Shown: one piece after another, positions 18,950 to 26,509 of the stretch
Layout of the letters: every line of letters starts with the position of its first letter
How positions within the stretch are numbered: the first letter of the stretch is position 1
From: an uncultured Desulfuromusa sp.
Lineage (GTDB): Bacteria; Desulfobacterota; Desulfuromonadia; Desulfuromonadales; Geopsychrobacteraceae
Reading direction: 5' to 3'
NCBI RefSeq assembly: GCF_963675815.1
Contig: NZ_OY776575.1
Span: forward strand, 62,001-126,000
Length of the DNA stretch: 64,000 nucleotides
Made by a program: the position numbers and the translations under genes
The notes under the pieces: model-generated
Told to the model about the DNA's origin: nothing
The model's database searches: none
What the model saw: only the letters and a program-made list of their open reading frames with translations

Positions 18950-20104
18950 TCAGAATCCTAAAACCTGACAGAGAACCGTGATGATTGCATCTGCTACGAT
19001 AATGAGGACAATCGATGTGACAACGGCACTGGTCGCAGAAAATCCGACAGCAGAAGCACTTCGACCCGATTGTATTCCACGAAAACAACCAGCCGTTGCA
19101 ATCAAAACCCCAAAGATTGCTGCTTTAACAATTCCGATCATAAAGTGAGAGAGTCCGACAAACCCCTGAATTTGTTGAAAATACTGAAAGAAAGAAATAT
19201 CAAACATAGTAGCACTGACAATAGCTCCTCCAATGATGCCCATAAAATCAGCGTAGATGCAGAGTAGGGGCATTGTAATGATGAGCGCAATCAGACGCGG
19301 AAGAACAAGGAACTCGATAGGAGATACCGCAATTGTTTTCAAGGCATCGATTTCTTCATTGACCTGCATGGTTCCCAGCAGAGCAGCATAAGCAGCGCCA
19401 GTGCGGCCAGCCATGATTATAGCAGTCATCATCGCCCCCATTTCCCGTGCCATGCCCAGACCAACAAGGTTGGCTATGAAAATTTCCGCGCCGAATAAAC
19501 GCAGTTGAACGGCTCCGACAAACGCGAGTATCATGCCGACTAAAACACTGATCAGGGTGACAATAAGTAAGGCGGAAGGGCCGGCAGCTTCAATTTGAAA
19601 CAGCAGATCAGAGGTGCGAAAATGAGCTTTGCCCCGGAGAAAGTTGATAAAAGCTATAAAGACATCGCCAATAAATGTCAGCATCTCTGTCCAGCTGCGA
19701 TGCATTTCGATGGTAACACTGCCGATTTTGGCTAGAATAGGCTGGCCGAGAAAAGCTCGGCGTTCGCTCCGGCGTTCCGGTATTGCGAAAGAGAGTTGCA
19801 GGAGTGTCTGGACGCCGGTAGGAAGAGCTTCACGAACGATCTCAATATTGTTCTTTTGACTGCTCTGAATTAAGCCGACGAGGAATGTCATTAACCCTGT
19901 ATCCCAAGGACCCAGTCGCTCGCAGTTGAAATGGATTCTCTGTGGATGTAATGCCGGAAGCTGTAACAGGAGAGGTTCAATATCAGGAATGCCGCTTTGA
20001 AATCGCCAGTCGCCGACAAAATGGAGAGTGAGTCCATTATCATCAGTGATGAGCTGGTATTTTTCAGAATTATTGGCTTTCATGATAAATTTATGTCCCC
20101 ACAT
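18950..20104 (-). CDS. MlaE-type permease with N-terminal STAS-like domain
   Basis: A 384-residue fusion. Residues about 10-115 resemble a STAS domain (in E. coli this function is the separate MlaB protein), and residues about 150-384 form the MlaE permease with the helix GPSALLIVTLISVLVGMI and the coupling motif EMGAMMTAIIMAGRTGAAY. So MlaB and MlaE functions appear joined in one chain. First gene of the operon running permease, ATPase, MCE protein, lipoprotein. Start uncertain: ATG at 20104 or the ATG at 20083, neither with a clear ribosome-binding site. Confidence 0.92.
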   Translation of the reverse strand: MWGHKFIMKANNSEKYQLITDDNGLTLHFVGDWRFQSGIPDIEPLLLQLPALHPQRIHFNCERLGPWDTGLMTFLVGLIQSSQKNNIEIVREALPTGVQTLLQLSFAIPERRSERRAFLGQPILAKIGSVTIEMHRSWTEMLTFIGDVFIAFINFLRGKAHFRTSDLLFQIEAAGPSALLIVTLISVLVGMILAFVGAVQLRLFGAEIFIANLVGLGMAREMGAMMTAIIMAGRTGAAYAALLGTMQVNEEIDALKTIAVSPIEFLVLPRLIALIITMPLLCIYADFMGIIGGAIVSATMFDISFFQYFQQIQGFVGLSHFMIGIVKAAIFGVLIATAGCFRGIQSGRSASAVGFSATSAVVTSIVLIIVADAIITVLCQVLGF

Positions 20105-20185
20105 GAGAGTTTAAAAAAGTAACATGACGACTTTCATAAAATCTACTTATTGATTGTGGGTGGGGTGAATATTTTTCAGCTCACT

Positions 20186-21730
20186 TCATTGATTAAGGGA
20201 TGTTTCCGGCTCAAGAATTGTGACTTGATTGCGCCCGTTCTGTTTAGACATATAGAGCCCTCGATCAGCTGTTTCTATTAACACGTCCTTAGTTGTGGCA
20301 ATCCCTTTTGGGTTGAGGGTTGTTGCCCCGGCACTGACAGTCACGTAGATTTGTTGCCCATCGACTAAGGTTGCAATTCCTTCAACGCATCGTCTGAGCC
20401 TTGCTGCAAAAACTTTGGCTCCTGCTGTACTTGTTTCCGGCAGGATGACGGCAAATTCTTCGCCCCCATAACGGGCTACAATATCACAAGGTCGGACTGC
20501 TCCTGAGACGGCTTTGGCAATATTCATCAACACCAGATCCCCGGCGGGATGACCGTGAATGTCGTTGACTTTTTTAAAAAAATCGATATCAAACATAATG
20601 AGCGAAACAGATGTTTGATATCTGTTGGCCCGAGCGAGTTCATGGCTTAATGACTCCTGAAAGTACCGATGATTATAGAGACCCGTCAGTCCGTCACGAT
20701 AGACCAGTTCTTTTAGCCGGGTGTTAGCGTCTTGCAATTCTGCATTTAATTTTTCAGCCTTTTCTTTTGCCTCTTGCATCTCCAGAATTAACTGCTCGTT
20801 ACTCGTATTCAATTTGGCCAGCTCGGCATTAGCTTCCTGCAATAATGATGAATAGGGTTTTATTTCTCTGGGACTCAGTTCGAATGTTGTGATTATTTTA
20901 CTACTGTTTGTAGCCACAGCGTCGAGAAGGTCTAGAGCTTGAGCTTCATCAATGTTGAATTTTTCAATTAATGTCAGCTGACATTTTCGTGCTAATTCTG
21001 CCGTTTCAGATCCCGTGTAGATCGTTGCTAATTGGTTACTCAGTTGAAGGATTTCAGCTGGGTTGCAACGAGGTTCCGTTCCCTCTTGTGGACCGTGATG
21101 GTAAAGAATGGGTTCACAGATGGAATTTGGCAGCAACCAGTTTGTTAATAATGCATAGCCGACTTGTTGGTGGTTGAATCCGTATTTTTTTTTCTCCAAT
21201 ACCGATAAATCTGCATGAGGCAATCGAGCCTCTTTCAATATTGAGTTATATTCATCTCCTTTAGTCATACTGATGACCAGCATACCAATGTCCTGCAGTA
21301 GAGCCGTGACAAAGATATCATTATATTGAAGATTGAATGATTTTGACAGGAGTTCTGCCGAAACAGCAGCGGTGACAGCATGTCGCCAGTAACGATCATG
21401 ATTGAATCCACCGGCATTCGGGTCGTTGAATTCAGCTGCAATAACAAAAGAAAGAGCGATGTTTTTTATCGTGTTGGTTCCAAGTACAGACATGGCCCTG
21501 TTGATGTTGGTAATCTCACCATTGCAATTAAAAAGGGCTGAGTTTGCAACCTGTAACATTTTAGCTGTTAGGGCCGGATCAGCTGAGATGATCTCACCCA
21601 GGACTGTCAGAGCAGTATCATCTTTCTGCACCGCATTGAGGATTTGTACTGCAATTACAGGGAGAGATGGGAGGTTCAATTCTTTGTCGATCAGTTGTCG
21701 CATGTTGTGATAATTTTCATTTGTTTGCAT
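20186..21730 (-). CDS. HDOD-GGDEF protein (putative diguanylate cyclase)
   Basis: A 514-residue cytoplasmic signalling protein. Residues about 10-215 form an HDOD domain (LPSLPVIAVQILNAVQ at the start, typical), a coiled coil follows at about 290-345, and a GGDEF domain occupies 350-510. The active-site loop is YGGEEF and an inhibitory-site RPCD lies five residues before it, so c-di-GMP synthesis with product feedback is expected. It is a tandem paralogue of the next upstream gene, 11 bp apart. HDOD domains recruit other signalling proteins; input unknown. Confidence 0.92.
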   Translation of the reverse strand: MQTNENYHNMRQLIDKELNLPSLPVIAVQILNAVQKDDTALTVLGEIISADPALTAKMLQVANSALFNCNGEITNINRAMSVLGTNTIKNIALSFVIAAEFNDPNAGGFNHDRYWRHAVTAAVSAELLSKSFNLQYNDIFVTALLQDIGMLVISMTKGDEYNSILKEARLPHADLSVLEKKKYGFNHQQVGYALLTNWLLPNSICEPILYHHGPQEGTEPRCNPAEILQLSNQLATIYTGSETAELARKCQLTLIEKFNIDEAQALDLLDAVATNSSKIITTFELSPREIKPYSSLLQEANAELAKLNTSNEQLILEMQEAKEKAEKLNAELQDANTRLKELVYRDGLTGLYNHRYFQESLSHELARANRYQTSVSLIMFDIDFFKKVNDIHGHPAGDLVLMNIAKAVSGAVRPCDIVARYGGEEFAVILPETSTAGAKVFAARLRRCVEGIATLVDGQQIYVTVSAGATTLNPKGIATTKDVLIETADRGLYMSKQNGRNQVTILEPETSLNQ

Positions 21731-21741
21731 AGTTTTCCACT

Positions 21742-23283
21742 TTATAATTTACAGGTTGAAGGTGTCCGCTCTGCCGCCAGAATAGTCACCTGATTGCGGC
21801 CGTTCTGCTTTGACATGTAGAGGGCGCGATCAGCGGTTTGAATGAGCGTATCCTTGGTGGTTTCCGGTCGTTCCGGATCAAAAGTTGTTCCCCCCAGACT
21901 GATTGTGACCATGATCTGTTGATTGTCTTCTTCGGTTATAATGCCTTCAACACAACGCCGTAGCCGCGCTGCAAAAACTTTGACACCGGTCATATCGGTT
22001 TCCGGCAAAATGACGACAAATTCTTCGCCTCCATAGCGAGCAACAATGTCACTCGGACGGACAGTTTTTTTAACTTCTTTTGCCACATTTTTTAAAACCT
22101 GATCTCCGGCGGGATGACCGAAGGTGTCGTTGACTTTTTTGAAAAAATCAATGTCAAAAAAAATCAGAGAAAAAGAAGAATGATATCTGATGGCTCTTGT
22201 CAGTTCGCTGTTGAGGCTATCTTGAAAATATCGATGATTGAATAAACCGGTCAGGGCATCATAATAAGCAAGATCATTGAGACGCAAATTTATATCTTTA
22301 AGCTCTTGAGTGAGTCGGTCTGATTTTTCCTTGGCTTCTTTCAGTTCAATGACCAACTGTTCGTATGAAAGGTTCAACTTCCCGAGTTCATCATTCGCTT
22401 CTTGTAGCATCTGCGAATAAGGTTTCATGTCACCCGGTTCGATTTCAAAAGTTTTTAAAATTTCGATACTTTTCGCGGCAACATCATCAAGAAGCTTGCG
22501 TGTTTCTTCTGCCCCGATAGAAAAATATTCAGCCAGCTCGTCTTGAAGTAAACGGGCTTTCTCAGCGCTATTGGTTTCATGATAAATATTCGACAGCTTA
22601 TCTGAGAATTGAAGAATGGCGGCAGTTTTACAGTTGTTCTCCGAAGCTGAATCTGGTTTGTGATGATAACCGATTGGCATGGAAATGGATTCAGGCAGAC
22701 CCCATTTGCGGGTCAAAACAGCTCCAACCTGCTGATGATCAAAGCTGTAATGATGACGCTCAAGGTCTGAAAGAGGGGCCGCAGATAGAGACGCTTCCTG
22801 AAGAAGATCACTATAAGCACATTTTTTGTTCATAAAAAGAACCAGCATGCCAATATCTTGAAGCAATGCAGTCACAAAGATGTCATCATCTTTTTGGCCC
22901 AACTGTTGCGACAAGAGATCTGCAGCAACGGCAGCAGTGACTGAGCGCCGCCAATAACTGTCAAAATTAAAGTTTGACTGTTTTTCTCCACGAAAGTCGG
23001 TGGCAATAACAAATGACAATGCAATGTTTTTAATAACATTGGTTCCCATAACTGACAGTGCACGGTCGATACTGGAGACCTTGTTTTTAAGAGCATAAAA
23101 GCTGGAATTGGCAATTTGCAGCATTTTACCGGTGAGTGCAGGGTCTGCGGAAATGATTTTTACCAGATCACAGAGAGCTGCTTCTTCTTTTTGTACTGCA
23201 TTGAGAATTTGTACCGCAACTGCCGGGGGAGAAGGGAGAGCAATCTCTTTTTCTATCATGAGTTGTATTGGGTCTGAACTCAT
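21742..23283 (-). CDS. HDOD-GGDEF protein (putative diguanylate cyclase), tandem paralogue
   Basis: A 513-residue paralogue of the adjacent downstream protein with the same order: HDOD (about 8-215), coiled coil (about 290-340), GGDEF (about 345-505). The catalytic loop is YGGEEF with inhibitory site RPSD, so the enzyme should be active. The two proteins align along their whole length, implying a recent or conserved tandem duplication. The start is taken as ATG 23283 (MSSDPIQ), matching the paralogue's N-terminus; an upstream TTG at 23307 is possible. Likely co-transcribed with its paralogue. Confidence 0.92.
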   Translation of the reverse strand: MSSDPIQLMIEKEIALPSPPAVAVQILNAVQKEEAALCDLVKIISADPALTGKMLQIANSSFYALKNKVSSIDRALSVMGTNVIKNIALSFVIATDFRGEKQSNFNFDSYWRRSVTAAVAADLLSQQLGQKDDDIFVTALLQDIGMLVLFMNKKCAYSDLLQEASLSAAPLSDLERHHYSFDHQQVGAVLTRKWGLPESISMPIGYHHKPDSASENNCKTAAILQFSDKLSNIYHETNSAEKARLLQDELAEYFSIGAEETRKLLDDVAAKSIEILKTFEIEPGDMKPYSQMLQEANDELGKLNLSYEQLVIELKEAKEKSDRLTQELKDINLRLNDLAYYDALTGLFNHRYFQDSLNSELTRAIRYHSSFSLIFFDIDFFKKVNDTFGHPAGDQVLKNVAKEVKKTVRPSDIVARYGGEEFVVILPETDMTGVKVFAARLRRCVEGIITEEDNQQIMVTISLGGTTFDPERPETTKDTLIQTADRALYMSKQNGRNQVTILAAERTPSTCKL

Positions 23284-23393
23284 TGGCACGACTCTCTCAA
23301 AGGTCAAGGCTTTGGCTTTGTCAAATTAAAATAAGATAATATTATGAGGAATATATGATTGCAAGGATAATTGTTATTAATTTGTTTAATTTA

Positions 23394-23411
23394 ATGGCAG
23401 GGGACAGCCAT
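23394..23411 (-). terminator. Weak hairpin after the HEAT-like gene
   Basis: A five-base-pair hairpin, ATGGC and GCCAT with an eight-base loop, flanked by A/T runs. It could end the transcript of the gene starting at 24256. Short stem, so low confidence. Confidence 0.3.
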
Positions 23412-23467
23412 TTTGGAGAATTTGTCAGGAAAAAAGCCGGACAGAATTGAAAACCTAATATTATTAA

Positions 23468-24256
23468 TTAAATCCCACGCTTTCTCAGCTCTGCCTCTAA
23501 TAAACTTTTCCGCTTAGGATTTGCACGACAGCTTCCCAGCAACTGTTTAATCATAGGGACATGGATTTTGGGGAGCCACAGTGTGAACCAGATTTCAGGA
23601 GTTTTTGAGTTCTTAAGAATGGCCAGTCGAAGGTTTGGGCGCTGATTCCAACGACTATGTCGGGCAACCATCGATATTGTTTCAGCACTGGCAGTCGCTC
23701 CCCGTAAAAATTTATAAATTGCAGCTTCCCTCAAGCGCGGACTTGCAAGACAGGTTTCAAACAATTGTGGCTGACCTTCTTTCATCAGTTCCGCAACAAT
23801 ATTTGCTGTGCCGCGTCGTGCCAAGGTCATTTTATTACCGAGAGGTGTCGTTGGAATTCTTTGGATTATCGCAAGTTCTGCTGCCAGTTTTTGATCGGGG
23901 CTGACTCCGGGGAGGTAACAAAGATCCACCAATTCAAACAAACGTAACTGTGGCAGAAGACTTCGAACCAGGGTTCCGGACGTTGCAGGATTTTTAACCA
24001 ATGCCAGAGTTGTCCGATGGCTGAGGGAGTGTTGGTTTCGTTTATAGATTGAATGAATAAGTTCTGGGCTTAAATCACGACGTTTCAACAGGACCAATAA
24101 GTGATCTTCATTGATCTGTGGATTTTTCAAGAGGGTGTGAAGAAAATCGCAGTCCGGATCTAATACAAGTTGAAAAAGTTCTTCACTTCCGGCTGTTATC
24201 CCTTTTTGGAGTTTTTTGATGGAATCCTGATCATTCATTGAAATTGAATTGCTCAT
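23468..24256 (-). CDS. Hypothetical helical-repeat protein
   Basis: A 262-residue protein I do not recognise. It is predicted almost all helical, with short repeating helix pairs of HEAT/leucine-variant style (VKNPATSGTLVRSLLPQL, then LARRGTANIVAELMKEG), and the recurring theme that one helix begins with Asn-Pro or similar. No signal peptide, membrane segment or catalytic motif. It starts 8 bp after the stop of the MshEN-domain gene with only a short GAGG before the ATG, so it is probably translated as the second gene of that pair. Probably a protein-binding scaffold (inference). Confidence 0.72.
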   Translation of the reverse strand: MSNSISMNDQDSIKKLQKGITAGSEELFQLVLDPDCDFLHTLLKNPQINEDHLLVLLKRRDLSPELIHSIYKRNQHSLSHRTTLALVKNPATSGTLVRSLLPQLRLFELVDLCYLPGVSPDQKLAAELAIIQRIPTTPLGNKMTLARRGTANIVAELMKEGQPQLFETCLASPRLREAAIYKFLRGATASAETISMVARHSRWNQRPNLRLAILKNSKTPEIWFTLWLPKIHVPMIKQLLGSCRANPKRKSLLEAELRKRGI

Positions 24257-24264
24257 CGCCTCAA

Positions 24265-25428
24265 TCAGGACATCAGAATTTTATTTCTGAGGATTAATAA
24301 TTTAAAAGACATTTCAGCTTTTGTAACAAGACTTTTTATTTCGGGCAAATGATTTTGCAGATCTTCATACCGCCCCTGGATGTAAAGAATGCTGACCAAC
24401 CTGTCTTTTACTTTCAAAGGGAACACCAGCGCATCAACCGGTGGAGAAGAATTGAAATAGTTGAGAATTTTTTGATTTTGTAAGGAATCGGTGACCGGTC
24501 CCAGATAATAGGAATGACTAGTTGCAACCATATTGAATACAGAGCTTTCCTGCATCTGAATGGTGATCTGTTCAAAATTTTGTGCTGTTCTGTGGCTTCC
24601 GGACAGCCACCCCGTTGCCAGGTTTCCACGTACCATCAACAAGGCTGAGTCGGGAAAGTCATTTTTTAGATAGGTGATGATAGCCGCGGCAATGTCCTCG
24701 CGTCCTTTCGCATCAGCCAGTTTTTGTCGTAAATTGACCGGGGCTCTTGTTTCTGTAGAGGACATGCCGGCAAAGTAACTTTCATCTGTCGCTTCTTCCC
24801 CTTCATATTCTTCGTCGCCCAAGAGTGGCCATGGCTGATTTTCTTCCATATCAGGATGATTTATTTGGCATTGTGTTTTTGTTTCAGGGGGGTGTTTGCT
24901 TTTTTGTGCTGCCAGATTCCTCATGTTTATCTGGCCCGCAAGGGTTTCAAAGCGAGGGGAAAGAATCAGTCCATAATGCTTTTTTAACGCCAACATCAGG
25001 CGAACTTCAGGAATGGCAAGAGGAATGATGACGTGATCCAGCTGGAAGGACAGATTGTCGATATGCGCTAAATCAGTGATATCCTTCATCGCCACATAAA
25101 GTTTTTTACCGTCTTTATGATAGGGAACTATTTTATGTTTAAGGGCAATTTCTTTGGGAATGAGTTTGAGTATGGGGGTGGCAACTTCCATTAATAATTC
25201 GGGTTTTATGTAGTGAAGCTTCAGTTCCCGGCTGAGTACCCTCGACAATTGCTCTTCAGTTATCAGAGCAAGCTCAATCAGACTGGTCCCTAATTTCCCT
25301 CCATAAATGCATTGATATTCAATGGCTTCATCCAATTGTTGGCGATTCAGCAGTCCTTCGGCTAAAAGGCTGTCGCCGAGGCGGTGTTTTGACGGATTTT
25401 GTTTTGTCCGCAGCTCCACTGAATCCAC
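24265..25428 (-). CDS. MshEN-domain protein with C-terminal GAF-like domain
   Basis: A 387-residue protein. The N-terminal 150 residues match the GspE/PilB N-terminal (MshEN) domain with its RLG-x2-LL-x2-G start (residues 16-25) and LGTSLIELALI continuation, the pattern that binds c-di-GMP in MshE. No ATPase domain follows; instead a low-complexity acidic linker (about 190-225) and a C-terminal domain (about 230-387) of GAF-like strand/helix pattern. The start codon is GTG with GGGAGG six bases upstream. It heads the run of genes leading to two diguanylate cyclases, suggesting a c-di-GMP effector. Confidence 0.8.
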   Translation of the reverse strand: MDSVELRTKQNPSKHRLGDSLLAEGLLNRQQLDEAIEYQCIYGGKLGTSLIELALITEEQLSRVLSRELKLHYIKPELLMEVATPILKLIPKEIALKHKIVPYHKDGKKLYVAMKDITDLAHIDNLSFQLDHVIIPLAIPEVRLMLALKKHYGLILSPRFETLAGQINMRNLAAQKSKHPPETKTQCQINHPDMEENQPWPLLGDEEYEGEEATDESYFAGMSSTETRAPVNLRQKLADAKGREDIAAAIITYLKNDFPDSALLMVRGNLATGWLSGSHRTAQNFEQITIQMQESSVFNMVATSHSYYLGPVTDSLQNQKILNYFNSSPPVDALVFPLKVKDRLVSILYIQGRYEDLQNHLPEIKSLVTKAEMSFKLLILRNKILMS

Positions 25429-25585
25429 GAGGACCCTCCCATAAATGACTTATCCTGAAATATTAACAAAATTCTGTAAAAATGGGGTAATAGTTTCTTG
25501 GTTTGTAACTGGACAGTCGTTTCAACATTAGGCTAATGTAAACCGATTTTTCAGGTAACCTTTTTTAAGTCCATAGGATTAAAAG

Positions 25586-26509
25586 ATGACTTTTTCTGAA
25601 CAGCCGCTGCTTATTTTTGATGGTGCTTGTGGAACCAGCTTGCAGTTGATGAATATTACTGAAGCTGATTGGTCCGGGTGTGAAGGATGCAATGAGATTC
25701 TTAACCTGTCTGCACCGGATCATATTGTGAATTTTCATAAAAGTATGCTTGACGCCGGAGCTATGGTGCTGGAAACGGATACTTTTGGTGCTTCACGGGT
25801 TGTTCTGGCTGAGTATGGCTTACAGGATAAAGTTAAAGATATTAATACCTGCGCAGTAGAAAATGCACGGCGGGCGATTTCCGGCAGAGAAAATAAATAT
25901 GTTGCCGGCTCGGTCGGACCTGGCACTAAACTGCCTTCTCTGGGACATATCGAAGTTGCCGAGCTTGCTGCGGCAACACGGGAGCAGGTTGAAGCTCTGT
26001 TGGAGGCTGGTGTTGACTGCCTGATTGTGGAAACCTGTCAGGATCTGTTGCAAACCAAAACGGCTCTGGTTGCAGCATTTGAAGCTTTGGAGCATTTCAG
26101 AAAACCTGTTCCAGTGATGGCTTCAGTGACGATTGAGCAGCAGGGAACCATGCTGGTCGGTTCTGATATTGCAGCAGTCGTTGCTACTCTTGAGCCATTC
26201 CCGCTGTTTTCTCTTGGCCTTAACTGTGCGACTGGCCCTCAGGATATGATGTCGCATGTTAAATATTTAAGTGAAAACTGGCCTAAGCGTATTTCAGTGA
26301 TCCCTAATCAGGGGCTTCCGGAAGTGGTGAATGGTCAAACCCACTATCCCTTAAGCCCTGAAGATTATGCGGAGCAGATGTACCAATTTGTTGTGAACCA
26401 GGGGGTGAGTATTGTTGGCGGTTGTTGTGGAACCAGCCCTGCCCATATTCAAGCTTTGGTCAAACGACTAGAAGGCGTCAAACCTGTGAAACGGGAGGTG
26501 AGCAAATGA
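25586..26509 (+). CDS. Homocysteine S-methyltransferase module of split methionine synthase
   Basis: A 307-residue protein equal to the N-terminal Hcy domain of MetH. The barrel starts LIFDGACGTSLQ and the zinc-binding cysteines are visible in GLNCATGP (about residue 213) and GGCCGTSP (about residue 280). It should bind and activate homocysteine for methylation. The following gene, overlapping by four bases (ATGA), supplies the folate, cobalamin and activation domains, so together they reconstitute one MetH. No riboswitch was recognised in the upstream 150 bp. Confidence 0.93.
   Translation: MTFSEQPLLIFDGACGTSLQLMNITEADWSGCEGCNEILNLSAPDHIVNFHKSMLDAGAMVLETDTFGASRVVLAEYGLQDKVKDINTCAVENARRAISGRENKYVAGSVGPGTKLPSLGHIEVAELAAATREQVEALLEAGVDCLIVETCQDLLQTKTALVAAFEALEHFRKPVPVMASVTIEQQGTMLVGSDIAAVVATLEPFPLFSLGLNCATGPQDMMSHVKYLSENWPKRISVIPNQGLPEVVNGQTHYPLSPEDYAEQMYQFVVNQGVSIVGGCCGTSPAHIQALVKRLEGVKPVKREVSK

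Noticed and set aside
25429..25585. Cobalamin or SAM riboswitch upstream of the split metH
   Set aside because: No conserved riboswitch core could be recognised in the 157-bp leader.
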